Source of the DNA: Cinclus cinclus
Lineage: Eukaryota > Chordata > Aves > Passeriformes > Cinclidae
DNA length: 64,000 bases
NCBI RefSeq assembly: GCF_963662255.1
Contig: NW_026912169.1
Coordinates: forward strand, 186,001-250,000
Reading direction: 5' to 3'
In this document: in pieces, positions 34,476 to 48,265 of the stretch
Layout: each line of letters begins with the position of its first letter
Position numbering within the stretch: the first letter of the stretch is position 1
Notes under the pieces: generated by a model
Database searches by the model: none
Told to the model about the DNA's origin: nothing
What the model saw: the letters and a program-made list of their open reading frames with translations, nothing else
Program-made: the position numbers and the translations under genes

Positions 34476-35854
34476 GCGAGAGCATTCTCAGCCGAGTTCT
34501 GCTTTGACAGAGCTATTGCTGAACTTTTGCAGTCCCGGAGGCTGCTGAAACCAAGGCTGTGTTCTGCCTCTTCATTCTTGCCTTCCTGTGCTCCAGCGAG
34601 AAGTGAAGCTCTGGCACGGCATTCAGCTTTGCCGCCTCTCTGCACGGAAAGCACTAGACAGAACTAGTGTGCTTCGTGCATGCTCTCTCCTCGCTTTTAT
34701 GGTCACTGCTCTGCTTTTTGCTTGGCAGCGTTCCAAGGGTCCACGGCATACCTCTTGCACAGCGAGAGGTGGCCGGCGAGGAATACTTGCTGGCTTAAGT
34801 CGTTCCATGCTCAAGGCATTCATCAGAGCAGCACAATGCGGGAAAAGAGGGGGGAACATTGCAGGACAAATTTCTATGCTGGATCATGATTGTCTGCGAG
34901 ACAGCTCTTCGCAGCGCGAGTATTTGGCCAGGCTGAAATCAGCGCCACGGGAAGCCAATCTGACAAGCGGAGTGCAACGAGCGCGGCGATATGGGGCCAC
35001 TTGGCAGGTGGCCGAAGAAAGACGGCTGCCCCGCGAATGGGGTGCCAGAAGGCAAGTTTCAGCAGGGCGTTCCGGGCGAGCTTAATGTGTAGCCGCAGTT
35101 GTTCTAGGCGAGATTGTAGCCGAGAAGCTTTCCGTCTCCATTCACGAGACAAGAAAAGCAGAACGCAATGGTCTAGAGGGTTGAGAAGAAAAGTGCTCGT
35201 AGCGAGCTCGTTGCGGCAGAAGCGAAAGCCAGGAGCAGCGTGCTCACTGCGAGAAGTAGACGGCGCTTCGCCTCCTTGGGAAGGAAATGGCGTCTGGGCA
35301 CGAACGGCAGCCAGCGAAGCTTCAGAACAGCAGGCTGTTCTGCTCAGCGTACGAGCCTGAAGTGAGTGGCAAGGGCTAAGGGGACAGTTCCAAGGCATCT
35401 AGCTTTCCTGCTAGCAATGCCATCTCTACCCTGCTGTGGAAAACATTGTCCTTTGCCCTTCTGCTCCGAGAGGCACAGAGCACCTCGGCAGACGCAGTGC
35501 AGAGGGAAAGGACACAGTATCCGAGGGAGCGTGGCGCCGCTTAGGCGGGCAAAGCAGAAAGGTGCCGCCCGGCACTGGCTTTGACTCCCTGAGCTTCCTT
35601 GCTAGGACAGCAGCTGCCGAAAGCTGGCAACTAGGCTGCCAGAGTGCAGAATGTAGGCGGTCTGGCACGCCTGCTTGCCGAAAGCCAGTATCAGCGAGAC
35701 AGCGTGCTAGGCTCTGTTTCACAGCACCCTGGAGAACACGCCCTTGAAGAATGCCCTCTCTGCTCCGCAAAAGCTCTGCCACAGCGAAGGTGGAAGAAGC
35801 AGCCTGTGGCCACGGGCAGAGCTGGTCAACAGCTGCGCCTAACTTTCCCAAGCT
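34476..35854 (+). repeat. Satellite monomer, copy 26
   Basis: Identical to copy 24 at listed sites (r409T, r417G, r949C). Confidence 0.97.
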
Positions 35855-37233
35855 GCGAGAGCATTCTCAGCCGAGTTCTGCTTTGACAGAGCTATTGCTG
35901 AACTTTTGCAGTCCCGGAGGCTGCTGAAACCAAGGCTGTGTTCTGCCTCTTCATTCTTGCCTTCCTGTGCTCCAGCGAGAAGTGAAGCTCTGGCACGGCA
36001 TTCAGCTTTGCCGCCTCTCTGCACGGAAAGCACTAGACAGAACTAGTGTGCTTCGTGCATGCTCTCTCCTCGCTTTTATGGTCACTGCTCTGCTTTTTGC
36101 TTGGCAGCTTTCAAAGGGTCCACGGCATACCTCTTGCACAGCGAGAGGTGGCCGGCGAGGAATACTTGCTGGCTTAAGTCGTTCCATGCTCAAGGCATTC
36201 ATCAGAGCAGCACAATGCGGGAAAAGAGGGGGGAACATTGCAGGACAAATGTCTATGCTGGATCATGATTTTCTGCGAGACAGCTCTTCGCAGCGCGAGT
36301 ATTTGGCCAGGCTGAAATCAGCGCCACGGGAAGCCAATCTGACAAGCGGAGTGCAACGAGCGCGGCGATATGGGGCCACTTGGCAGGTGGTCGAAGAAAG
36401 ACGGCTGCCCCGCGAATGGGGTGCCAGAAGGCAAGTTTCAGCAGGGCGTTCCGGGCGAGCTTAATGTGTAGCCGCAGTTGTTCTAGGCGAGATTGTAGCC
36501 GAGAAGCTTTCCGTCTCCATTCACGAGACAAGAAAAGCAGAAAGCAATGGTCTAGAGGGTTGAGAAGAAAAGTGCTCGTAGCGAGCTCGTTGCGGCAGAA
36601 GCGAAAGCCAGGAGCAGCGTGCTCACTGCGAGAAGTAGACGGCGCTTCGCCTCCTTGGGAAGGAAATGGCGTCTGGGCACGAACGGCAGCCAGCGAAGCT
36701 TCAGAACAGCAGGCTGTTCTGCTCAGCGTACGAGCCTGAAGTGAGTGGCAAGGGCTAAGGGGACAGTTCCAAGGCATCTAGCTTTCCTGCTAGCAATGCC
36801 ATTTCTACCCTGCTGTGGAAAACAATGTCCTTTGCCCTTCTGCTCCGAGAGGCACAGAGCACCTCGGCAGACGCAGTGCAGAGGGAAAGGACACAGTATC
36901 CGAGGGAGCGTGGCGCCGCTTAGGCGGGCAAAGCAGAAAGGTGCCGCCCGGCACTGGCTTTGACTCCCTGAGCTGCCTTGCTAGGACAGCAGCTGCCGAA
37001 AGCTGGCAACTAGGCTGCCAGAGTGCAGAATGTAGGCGGTCTGGCACGCCTGCTTGCCGAAAGCCAGTATCAGCGAGACAGCGTGCTAGGCTCTGTTTCA
37101 CAGCACCTTGGAGAACACGCCCTTGAAGAATGCCCTCTCTGCTCCGCAAAAGCTCTGCCACAGCGAAGGTGGAAGAAGAAGCCTGTGGCCACGGGCAGAG
37201 CTGGTCCACAGCTGCGCCTAACTTTCCCAAGCT
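35855..37233 (+). repeat. Satellite monomer, copy 27
   Basis: r255T, r259A, r397G, r409T, r537T, r689A, r971A, r1121G, r1254T, r1325A, r1353C. Confidence 0.97.
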
Positions 37234-38612
37234 GCGAGAGCATTCTCAGCCGAGTTCTGCTTTGACAGAGCTATTGCTGAACTTTTGCAGTCCCGGAGGC
37301 TGCTGAAACCAAGGCTGTGTTCTGCCTCTTCATTCTTGCCTTCCTGTGCTCCAGCGAGAAGTGAAGCTCTGGCACGGCATTCAGCTTTGCCGCCTCTCTG
37401 CACGGAAAGCACTAGACAGAACTAGTGTGCTTCGTGCATGCTCTCTCCTCGCTTTTATGGTCACTGCTCTGCTTTTTGCTTGGCAGCGTTCAAAGGGTCC
37501 ACGGCATACCTCTTGCACAGCGAGAGGTGGCCGGCGAGGAATACTTGCTGGCTTAAGTCGTTCCATGCTCAAGGCATTCATCAGAGCAGCACAATGCGGG
37601 AAAAGAGGGGGGAACATTGCAGGACAAATTTCTATGCTGGAACATGATTTTCTGCGAGACAGCTCTTCGCAGCGCGAGTATTTGGCCAGGCTGAAATCAG
37701 CGCCACGGGAAGCCAATCTGACAAGCGGAGTGCAACGAGCGCGGCGATATGGGGCCACTTGGCAGGTGGCCGAAGAAAGACGGCTGCCCCGCGAATGGGG
37801 TGCCAGAAGGCAAGTTTCAGCAGGGCGTTCCGGGCGAGCTTAATGTGTAGCCGCAGTTGTTCTAGGCGAGATTGTAGCCGAGAAGCTTTCCGTCTCCATT
37901 CACGAGACAAGAAAAGCAGAACGCAATGGTCTAGAGGGTTGAGAAGAAAAGTGCTCGTAGCGAGCTCGTTGCGGCAGAAGCGAAAGCCAGGAGCAGCGTG
38001 CTCACTGCGAGAAGTAGACGGCGCTTCGCCTCCTTGGGAAGGAAATCGCGTCTGGGCACGAACGGCAGCCAGCGAAGCTTCAGAACAGCAGGCTGTTCTG
38101 CTCAGCGTACGAGCCTGAAGTGAGTGGCAAGGGCTAAGGGGACAGTTCCAAGGCATCTAGCTTTCCTGCTAGCAATGCCATTTCTACCCTGCTGTGGATA
38201 ACATTGTCCTTTGCCCTTCTGCTCCGAGAGGCACAGAGCACCTCGGCAGACGCAGTGCAGAGGGAAAGGACACAGTATCCGAGGGAGCGTGGCGCCGCTT
38301 AGGCGGGCAAAGCAGAAAGGTGCCGCCCGGCACTGGCTTTGACTCCCTGAGCTTCCTTGCTAGGACAGCAGCTGCCGAAAGCTGGCAACTAGGCTGCCAG
38401 AGTGCAGAATGTAGGCGGTCTGGCACGCCTGCTTGCCGAAAGCCAGTATCAGCGAGACAGCGTGCTAGGCTCTGTTTCACAGCACCCTGGAGAACACGCA
38501 CTTGAAGAATGCCCTCTCTGCTCCGCAAAAGCTCTGCCACAGTGAAGGTGGAAGAAGCAGCCTGTGGCCACGGGCAGAGCTGGTCAACAGCTGCGCCTAA
38601 CTTTCCCAAGCT
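37234..38612 (+). repeat. Satellite monomer, copy 28
   Basis: r259A, r814C, r966T, r1267A, r1310T. Identical at listed sites to copy 38. Confidence 0.97.
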
Positions 38613-39991
38613 GCGAGAGCATTCTCAGCCGAGTTCTGCTTTGACAGAGCTATTGCTGAACTTTTGCAGTCCCGGAGGCTGCTGAAACCAAGGCTGTGTT
38701 CTGCCTCTTCATTCTTGCCTTCCTGTGCTCCAGCGAGAAGTGAAGCTCTGGCACGGCATTCAGCTTTGCCGCCTCTCTGCACGGAAAGCACTAGACAGAA
38801 CTAGTGTGCTTCGTGCATGCTCTCTCCTCGCTTTTATGGTCACTGCTCTGCTTTTTGCTTGGCAGCGTTCCAAGGGTCCACGGCATACCTCTTGCACAGC
38901 GAGAGGTGGCCGGCGAGGAATACTTGCTGGCTTAAGTCGTTCCATGCTCAAGGCATTCATCAGAGCAGCACAATGCGGGAAAAGAGGGGGGAACATTGCA
39001 GGACAAATTTCTATGCTGGATCATGATTGTCTGCGAGACAGCTCTTCGCAGCGCGAGTATTTGGCCAGGCTGAAATCAGCGCCACGGGAAGCCAATCTGA
39101 CAAGCGGAGTGCAACGAGCGCGGCGATATGGGGCCACTTGGCAGGTGGCCGAAGAAAGACGGCTGCCCCGCGAATGGGGTGCCAGAAGGCAAGTTTCAGC
39201 AGGGCGTTCCGGGCGAGCTTAATGTGTAGCCGCAGTTGTTCTAGGCGAGATTGTAGCCGAGAAGCTTTCCGTCTCCATTCACGAGACAAGAAAAGCAGAA
39301 CGCAATGGTCTAGAGGGTTGAGAAGAAAAGTGCTCGTAGCGAGCTCGTTGCGGCAGAAGCGAAAGCCAGGAGCAGCGTGCTCACTGCGAGAAGTAGACGG
39401 CGCTTCGCCTCCTTGGGAAGGAAATGGCGTCTGGGCACGAACGGCAGAAAGCGAAGCTTCAGAACAGCAGGCTGTTCTGCTCAGCGTACGAGCCTGAAGT
39501 GAGTGGCAAGGGCTAAGGGGACAGTTCCAAGGCATCTAGCTTTCCTGCTAGCAATGCCATTTCTACCCTGCTGTGGAAAACAATGTCCTTTGCCCTTCTG
39601 CTCCGAGAGGCACAGAGCACCTCGGCAGACGCAGTGCAGAGGGAAAGGACACAGTATCCGAGGGAGCGTGGCGCCGCTTAGGCGGGCAAAGCAGAAAGGT
39701 GCCGCCCGGCACTGGCTTTGACTCCCTGAGCTTCCTTGCTAGGACAGCAGCTGCCGAAAGCTGGCAACTAGGCTGCCAGAGTGCAGAATGTAGGCGGTCT
39801 GGCACGCCTGCTTGCCGAAAGCCAGTATCAGCGAGACAGCGTGCTAGGCTCTGTTTCACAGCACCTTGGAGAACACGCCCTTGAAGAATGCCCTCTCTGC
39901 TCCGCAAAAGCTCTGCCACAGCGAAGGTGGAAGAAGAAGCCTGTGGCCACGGGCAGAGCTGGTCCACAGCTGCGCCTAACTTTCCCAAGCT
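38613..39991 (+). repeat. Satellite monomer, copy 29
   Basis: r409T, r417G, r836-837AA, r971A, r1254T, r1325A, r1353C; keeps 1121T. Confidence 0.97.
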
Positions 39992-41370
39992 GCGAGAGCA
40001 TTCTCAGCCGAGTTCTGCTTTGACAGAGCTATTGCTGAACTTTTGCAGTCCCGGAGGCTGCTGAAACCAAGGCTGTGTTCTGCCTCTTCATTCTTGCCTT
40101 CCTGTGCTCCAGCGAGAAGTGAAGCTCTGGCACGGCATTCAGCTTTGCCGCCTCTCTGCACGGAAAGCACTAGACAGAACTAGTGTGCTTCGTGCATGCT
40201 CTCTCCTCGCTTTTATGGTCACTGCTCTGCTTTTTGCTTGGCAGCTTTCAAAGGGTCCACGGCATACCTCTTGCACAGCGAGAGGTGGCCGGCGAGGAAT
40301 ACTTGCTGGCTTAAGTCGTTCCATGCTCAAGGCATTCATCAGAGCAGCACAATGCGGGAAAAGAGGGGGGAACATTGCAGGACAAATGTCTATGCTGGAT
40401 CATGATTTTCTGCGAGACAGCTCTTCGCAGCGCGAGTATTTGGCCAGGCTGAAATCAGCGCCACGGGAAGCCAATCTGACAAGCGGAGTGCAACGAGCGC
40501 GGCGATATGGGGCCACTTGGCAGGTGGTCGAAGAAAGACGGCTGCCCCGCGAATGGGGTGCCAGAAGGCAAGTTTCAGCAGGGCGTTCCGGGCGAGCTTA
40601 ATGTGTAGCCGCAGTTGTTCTAGGCGAGATTGTAGCCGAGAAGCTTTCCGTCTCCATTCACGAGACAAGAAAAGCAGAACGCAATGGTCTAGAGGGTTGA
40701 GAAGAAAAGTGCTCGTAGCGAGCTCGTTGCGGCAGAAGCGAAAGCCAGGAGCAGCGTGCTCACTGCGAGAAGTAGACGGCGCTTCGCCTCCTTGGGAAGG
40801 AAATGGCGTCTGGGCACGAACGGCAGCCAGCGAAGCTTCAGAACAGCAGGCTGTTCTGCTCAGCGTACGAGCCTGAAGTGAGTGGCAAGGGCTAAGGGGA
40901 CAGTTCCAAGGCATCTAGCTTTCCTGCTAGCAATGCCATTTCTACCCTGCTGTGGAAAACAATGTCCTTTGCCCTTCTGCTCCGAGAGGCACAGAGCACC
41001 TCGGCAGACGCAGTGCAGAGGGAAAGGACACAGTATCCGAGGGAGCGTGGCGCCGCTTAGGCGGGCAAAGCAGAAAGGTGCCGCCCGGCACTGGCTTTGA
41101 CTCCCTGAGCTGCCTTGCTAGGACAGCAGCTGCCGAAAGCTGGCAACTAGGCTGCCAGAGTGCAGAATGTAGGCGGTCTGGCACGCCTGCTTGCCGAAAG
41201 CCAGTATCAGCGAGACAGCGTGCTAGGCTCTGTTTCACAGCACCCTGGAGAACACGCACTTGAAGAATGCCCTCTCTGCTCCGCAAAAGCTCTGCCACAG
41301 CGAAGGTGGAAGAAGAAGCCTGTGGCCACGGGCAGAGCTGGTCAACAGCTGCGCCTAACTTTCCCAAGCT
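39992..41370 (+). repeat. Satellite monomer, copy 30
   Basis: r255T, r259A, r397G, r409T, r537T, r971A, r1121G, r1267A, r1325A. It carries r1325A without r1254T or r1353C, so the usual tail block has been broken here. Confidence 0.97.
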
Positions 41371-42749
41371 GCGAGAGCATTCTCAGCCGAGTTCTGCTTT
41401 GACAGAGCTATTGCTGAACTTTTGCAGTCCCGGAGGCTGCTGAAACCAAGGCTGTGTTCTGCCTCTTCATTCTTGCCTTCCTGTGCTCCAGCGAGAAGTG
41501 AAGCTCTGGCACGGCATTCAGCTTTGCCGCCTCTCTGCACGGAAAGCACTAGACAGAACTAGTGTGCTTCGTGCATGCTCTCTCCTCGCTTTTATGGTCA
41601 CTGCTCTGCTTTTTGCTTGGCAGCGTTCCAAGGGTCCACGGCATACCTCTTGCACAGCGAGAGGTGGCCGGCGAGGAATACTTGCTGGCTTAAGTCGTTC
41701 CATGCTCAAGGCATTCATCAGAGCAGCACAATGCGGGAAAAGAGGGGGGAACATTGCAGGACAAATTTCTATGCTGGAACATGATTTTCTGCGAGACAGC
41801 TCTTCGCAGCGCGAGTATTTGGCCAGGCTGAAATCAGCGCCACGGGAAGCCAATCTGACAAGCGGAGTGCAACGAGCGCGGCGATATGGGGCCACTTGGC
41901 AGGTGGCCGAAGAAAGACGGCTGCCCCGCGAATGGGGTGCCAGAAGGCAAGTTTCAGCAGGGCGTTCCGGGCGAGCTTAATGTGTAGCCGCAGTTGTTCT
42001 AGGCGAGATTGTAGCCGAGAAGCTTTCCGTCTCCATTCACGAGACAAGAAAAGCAGAACGCAATGGTCTAGAGGGTTGAGAAGAAAAGTGCTCGTAGCGA
42101 GCTCGTTGCGGCAGAAGCGAAAGCCAGGAGCAGCGTGCTCACTGCGAGAAGTAGACGGCGCTTCGCCTCCTTGGGAAGGAAATGGCGTCTGGGCACGAAC
42201 GGCAGCCAGCGAAGCTTCAGAACAGCAGGCTGTTCTGCTCAGCGTACGAGCCTGAAGTGAGTGGCAAGGGCTAAGGGGACAGTTCCAAGGCATCTAGCTT
42301 TCCTGCTAGCAATGCCATTTCTACCCTGCTGTGGAAAACATTGTCCTTTGCCCTTCTGCTCCGAGAGGCACAGAGCACCTCGGCAGACGCAGTGCAGAGG
42401 GAAAGGACACAGTATCCGAGGGAGCGTGGCGCCGCTTAGGCGGGCAAAGCAGAAAGGTGCCGCCCGGCACTGGCTTTGACTCCCTGAGCTTCCTTGCTAG
42501 GACAGCAGCTGCCGAAAGCTGGCAACTAGGCTGCCAGAGTGCAGAATGTAGGCGGTCTGGCACGCCTGCTTGCCGAAAGCCAGTATCAGCGAGACAGCGT
42601 GCTAGGCTCTGTTTCACAGCACCCTGGAGAACACGCCCTTGAAGAATGCCCTCTCTGCTCCGCAAAAGCTCTGCCACAGTGAAGGTGGAAGAAGCAGCCT
42701 GTGGCCACGGGCAGAGCTGGTCAACAGCTGCGCCTAACTTTCCCAAGCT
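41371..42749 (+). repeat. Satellite monomer, copy 31
   Basis: Only one listed difference from copy 1, r1310T, although 30 monomers separate them. Confidence 0.97.
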
Positions 42750-44128
42750 GCGAGAGCATTCTCAGCCGAGTTCTGCTTTGACAGAGCTATTGCTGAACTT
42801 TTGCAGTCCCGGAGGCTGCTGAAACCAAGGCTGTGTTCTGCCTCTTCATTCTTGCCTTCCTGTGCTCCAGCGAGAAGTGAAGCTCTGGCACGGCATTCAG
42901 CTTTGCCGCCTCTCTGCACGGAAAGCACTAGACAGAACTAGTGTGCTTCGTGCATGCTCTCTCCTCGCTTTTATGGTCACTGCTCTGCTTTTTGCTTGGC
43001 AGCTTTCAAAGGGTCCACGGCATACCTCTTGCACAGCGAGAGGTGGCCGGCGAGGAATACTTGCTGGCTTAAGTCGTTCCATGCTCAAGGCATTCATCAG
43101 AGCAGCACAATGCGGGAAAAGAGGGGGGAACATTGCAGGACAAATGTCTATGCTGGATCATGATTTTCTGCGAGACAGCTCTTCGCAGCGCGAGTATTTG
43201 GCCAGGCTGAAATCAGCGCCACGGGAAGCCAATCTGACAAGCGGAGTGCAACGAGCGCGGCGATATGGGGCCACTTGGCAGGTGGTCGAAGAAAGACGGC
43301 TGCCCCGCGAATGGGGTGCCAGAAGGCAAGTTTCAGCAGGGCGTTCCGGGCGAGCTTAATGTGTAGCCGCAGTTGTTCTAGGCGAGATTGTAGCCGAGAA
43401 GCTTTCCGTCTCCATTCACGAGACAAGAAAAGCAGAAAGCAATGGTCTAGAGGGTTGAGAAGAAAAGTGCTCGTAGCGAGCTCGTTGCGGCAGAAGCGAA
43501 AGCCAGGAGCAGCGTGCTCACTGCGAGAAGTAGACGGCGCTTCGCCTCCTTGGGAAGGAAATGGCGTCTGGGCACGAACGGCAGAAAGCGAAGCTTCAGA
43601 ACAGCAGGCTGTTCTGCTCAGCGTACGAGCCTGAAGTGAGTGGCAAGGGCTAAGGGGACAGTTCCAAGGCATCTAGCTTTCCTGCTAGCAATGCCATTTC
43701 TACCCTGCTGTGGAAAACAATGTCCTTTGCCCTTCTGCTCCGAGAGGCACAGAGCACCTCGGCAGACGCAGTGCAGAGGGAAAGGACACAGTATCCGAGG
43801 GAGCGTGGCGCCGCTTAGGCGGGCAAAGCAGAAAGGTGCCGCCCGGCACTGGCTTTGACTCCCTGAGCTGCCTTGCTAGGACAGCAGCTGCCGAAAGCTG
43901 GCAACTAGGCTGCCAGAGTGCAGAATGTAGGCGGTCTGGCACGCCTGCTTGCCGAAAGCCAGTATCAGCGAGACAGCGTGCTAGGCTCTGTTTCACAGCA
44001 CCCTGGAGAACACGCACTTGAAGAATGCCCTCTCTGCTCCGCAAAAGCTCTGCCACAGTGAAGGTGGAAGAAGCAGCCTGTGGCCACGGGCAGAGCTGGT
44101 CAACAGCTGCGCCTAACTTTCCCAAGCT
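42750..44128 (+). repeat. Satellite monomer, copy 32
   Basis: r255T, r259A, r397G, r409T, r537T, r689A, r836-837AA, r971A, r1121G, r1267A, r1310T. Confidence 0.97.
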
Positions 44129-45507
44129 GCGAGAGCATTCTCAGCCGAGTTCTGCTTTGACAGAGCTATTGCTGAACTTTTGCAGTCCCGGAGGCTGCTG
44201 AAACCAAGGCTGTGTTCTGCCTCTTCATTCTTGCCTTCCTGTGCTCCAGCGAGAAGTGAAGCTCTGGCACGGCATTCAGCTTTGCCGCCTCTCTGCACGG
44301 AAAGCACTAGACAGAACTAGTGTGCTTCGTGCATGCTCTCTCCTCGCTTTTATGGTCACTGCTCTGCTTTTTGCTTGGCAGCTTTCAAAGGGTCCACGGC
44401 ATACCTCTTGCACAGCGAGAGGTGGCCGGCGAGGAATACTTGCTGGCTTAAGTCGTTCCATGCTCAAGGCATTCATCAGAGCAGCACAATGCGGGAAAAG
44501 AGGGGGGAACATTGCAGGACAAATGTCTATGCTGGATCATGATTTTCTGCGAGACAGCTCTTCGCAGCGCGAGTATTTGGCCAGGCTGAAATCAGCGCCA
44601 CGGGAAGCCAATCTGACAAGCGGAGTGCAACGAGCGCGGCGATATGGGGCCACTTGGCAGGTGGTCGAAGAAAGACGGCTGCCCCGCGAATGGGGTGCCA
44701 GAAGGCAAGTTTCAGCAGGGCGTTCCGGGCGAGCTTAATGTGTAGCCGCAGTTGTTCTAGGCGAGATTGTAGCCGAGAAGCTTTCCGTCTCCATTCACGA
44801 GACAAGAAAAGCAGAACGCAATGGTCTAGAGGGTTGAGAAGAAAAGTGCTCGTAGCGAGCTCGTTGCGGCAGAAGCGACAGCCAGGAGCAGCGTGCTCAC
44901 TGCGAGAAGTAGACGGCGCTTCGCCTCCTTGGGAAGGAAATGGCGTCTGGGCACGAACGGCAGCCAGCGAAGCTTCAGAACAGCAGGCTGTTCTGCTCAG
45001 CGTACGAGCCTGAAGTGAGTGGCAAGGGCTAAGGGGACAGTTCCAAGGCATCTAGCTTTCCTGCTAGCAATGCCATCTCTACCCTGCTGTGGAAAACATT
45101 GTCCTTTGCCCTTCTGCTCCGAGAGGCACAGAGCACCTCGGCAGACGCAGTGCAGAGGGAAAGGACACAGTATCCGAGGGAGCGTGGCGCCGCTTAGGCG
45201 GGCAAAGCAGAAAGGTGCCGCCCGGCACTGGCTTTGACTCCCTGAGCTTCCTTGCTAGGACAGCAGCTGCCGAAAGCTGGCAACTAGGCTGCCAGAGTGC
45301 AGAATGTAGGCGGTCTGGCACGCCTGCTTGCCGAAAGCCAGTATCAGCGAGACAGCGTGCTAGGCTCTGTTTCACAGCACCCTGGAGAACACGCCCTTGA
45401 AGAATGCCCTCTCTGCTCCGCAAAAGCTCTGCCACAGCGAAGGTGGAAGAAGCAGCCTGTGGCCACGGGCAGAGCTGGTCCACAGCTGCGCCTAACTTTC
45501 CCAAGCT
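44129..45507 (+). repeat. Satellite monomer, copy 33
   Basis: r255T, r259A, r397G, r409T, r537T, r751C, r949C, r1353C. It has r751C and r949C without the r877A that lies between them in copies 21, 35, 43 and 44. Confidence 0.97.
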
Positions 45508-46886
45508 GCGAGAGCATTCTCAGCCGAGTTCTGCTTTGACAGAGCTATTGCTGAACTTTTGCAGTCCCGGAGGCTGCTGAAACCAAGGCTGTGTTCTGCC
45601 TCTTCATTCTTGCCTTCCTGTGCTCCAGCGAGAAGTGAAGCTCTGGCACGGCATTCAGCTTTGCCGCCTCTCTGCACGGAAAGCACTAGACAGAACTAGT
45701 GTGCTTCGTGCATGCTCTCTCCTCGCTTTTATGGTCACTGCTCTGCTTTTTGCTTGGCAGCTTTCAAAGGGTCCACGGCATACCTCTTGCACAGCGAGAG
45801 GTGGCCGGCGAGGAATACTTGCTGGCTTAAGTCGTTCCATGCTCAAGGCATTCATCAGAGCAGCACAATGCGGGAAAAGAGGGGGGAACATTGCAGGACA
45901 AATGTCTATGCTGGATCATGATTTTCTGCGAGACAGCTCTTCGCAGCGCGAGTATTTGGCCAGGCTGAAATCAGCGCCACGGGAAGCCAATCTGACAAGC
46001 GGAGTGCAACGAGCGCGGCGATATGGGGCCACTTGGCAGGTGGTCGAAGAAAGACGGCTGCCCCGCGAATGGGGTGCCAGAAGGCAAGTTTCAGCAGGGC
46101 GTTCCGGGCGAGCTTAATGTGTAGCCGCAGTTGTTCTAGGCGAGATTGTAGCCGAGAAGCTTTCCGTCTCCATTCACGAGACAAGAAAAGCAGAAAGCAA
46201 TGGTCTAGAGGGTTGAGAAGAAAAGTGCTCGTAGCGAGCTCGTTGCGGCAGAAGCGAAAGCCAGGAGCAGCGTGCTCACTGCGAGAAGTAGACGGCGCTT
46301 CGCCTCCTTGGGAAGGAAATGGCGTCTGGGCACGAACGCCAGCCAGCGAAGCTTCAGAACAGCAGGCTGTTCTGCTCAGCGTACGAGCCTGAAGTGAGTG
46401 GCAAGGGCTAAGGGGACAGTTCCAAGGCATCTAGCTTTCCTGCTAGCAATGCCATTTCTACCCTGCTGTGGAAAACAATGTCCTTTGCCCTTCTGCTCCG
46501 AGAGGCACAGAGCACCTCGGCAGACGCAGTGCAGAGGGAAAGGACACAGTATCCGAGGGAGCGTGGCGCCGCTTAGGCGGGCAAAGCAGAAAGGTGCCGC
46601 CCGGCACTGGCTTTGACTCCCTGAGCTGCCTTGCTAGGACAGCAGCTGCCGAAAGCTGGCAACTAGGCTGCCAGAGTGCAGAATGTAGGCGGTCTGGCAC
46701 GCCTGCTTGCCGAAAGCCAGTATCAGCGAGACAGCGTGCTAGGCTCTGTTTCACAGCACCCTGGAGAACACGCACTTGAAGAATGCCCTCTCTGCTCCGC
46801 AAAAGCTCTGCCACAGTGAAGGTGGAAGAAGCAGCCTGTGGCCACGGGCAGAGCTGGTCAACAGCTGCTCCTAACTTTCCCAAGCT
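45508..46886 (+). repeat. Satellite monomer, copy 34
   Basis: r255T, r259A, r397G, r409T, r537T, r689A, r832C, r971A, r1121G, r1267A, r1310T, r1362T. Its r832C, r1267A, r1310T, r1362T set matches copy 19. Confidence 0.97.
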
Positions 46887-48265
46887 GCGAGAGCATTCTC
46901 AGCCGAGTTCTGCTTTGACAGAGCTATTGCTGAACTTTTGCAGTCCCGGAGGCTGCTGAAACCAAGGCTGTGTTCTGCCTCTTCATTCTTGCCTTCCTGT
47001 GCTCCAGCGAGAAGTGAAGCTCTGGCACGGCATTCAGCTTTGCCGCCTCTCTGCACGGAAAGCACTAGACAGAACTAGTGTGCTTCGTGCATGCTCTCTC
47101 CTCGCTTTTATGGTCACTGCTCTGCTTTTTGCTTGGCAGCTTTCAAAGGGTCCACGGCATACCTCTTGCACAGCGAGAGGTGGCCGGCGAGGAATACTTG
47201 CTGGCTTAAGTCGTTCCATGCTCAAGGCATTCATCAGAGCAGCACAATGCGGGAAAAGAGGGGGGGACATTGCAGGACAAATGTCTATGCTGGATCATGA
47301 TTTTCTGCGAGACAGCTCTTCGCAGCGCGAGTATTTGGCCAGGCTGAAATCAGCGCCACGGGAAGCCAATCTGACAAGCGGAGTGCAACGAGCGCGGCGA
47401 TATGGGGCCACTTGGCAGGTGGCCGAAGAAAGACGGCTGCCCCGCGAATGGGGTGCCAGAAGGCAAGTTTCAGCAGGGCGTTCCGGGCGAGCTTAATGTG
47501 TAGCCGCAGTTGTTCTAGGCGAGATTGTAGCCGAGAAGCTTTCCGTCTCCATTCACGAGACAAGAAAAGCAGAACGCAATGGTCTAGAGGGTTGAGAAGA
47601 AAAGTGCTCGTAGCGAGCTCGTTGCGGCAGAAGCGACAGCCAGGAGCAGCGTGCTCACTGCGAGAAGTAGACGGCGCTTCGCCTCCTTGGGAAGGAAATG
47701 GCGTCTGGGCACGAACGGCAGCCAGCGAAGCTTCAGAACAGCAGGCTGTTCTGCTCAGCGTAAGAGCCTGAAGTAAGTGGCAAGGGCTAAGGGGACAGTT
47801 CCAAGGCATCTAGCTTTCCTGCTAGCAATGCCATCTCTACCCTGCTGTGGAAAACATTGTCCTTTGCCCTTCTGCTCCGAGAGGCACAGAGCACCTCGGC
47901 AGACGCAGTGCAGAGGGAAAGGACACAGTATCCGAGGGAGCGTGGCGCCGCTTAGGCGGGCAAAGCAGAAAGGTGCCGCCCGGCACTGGCTTTGACTCCC
48001 TGAGCTTCCTTGCTAGGACAGCAGCTGCGGAAAGCTGGCAACTAGGCTGCCAGAGTGCAGAATGTAGGCGGTCTGGCACGCCTGCTTGCCGAAAGCCAGT
48101 ATCAGCGAGACAGCGTGCTAGGCTCTGTTTCACAGCACCCTGGAGAACACGCCCTTGAAGAATGCCCTCTCTGCTCCGCAAAAGCTCTGCCACAGCGAAG
48201 GTGGAAGAAGCAGCCTGTGGCCACGGGCAGAGCTGGTCAACAGCTGCGCCTAACTTTCCCAAGCT
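46887..48265 (+). repeat. Satellite monomer, copy 35
   Basis: Pattern of copy 21 (r255T, r259A, r397G, r409T, r751C, r877A, r949C) plus three private changes: A to G at r380, G to A at r889, C to G at r1143. Confidence 0.97.
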
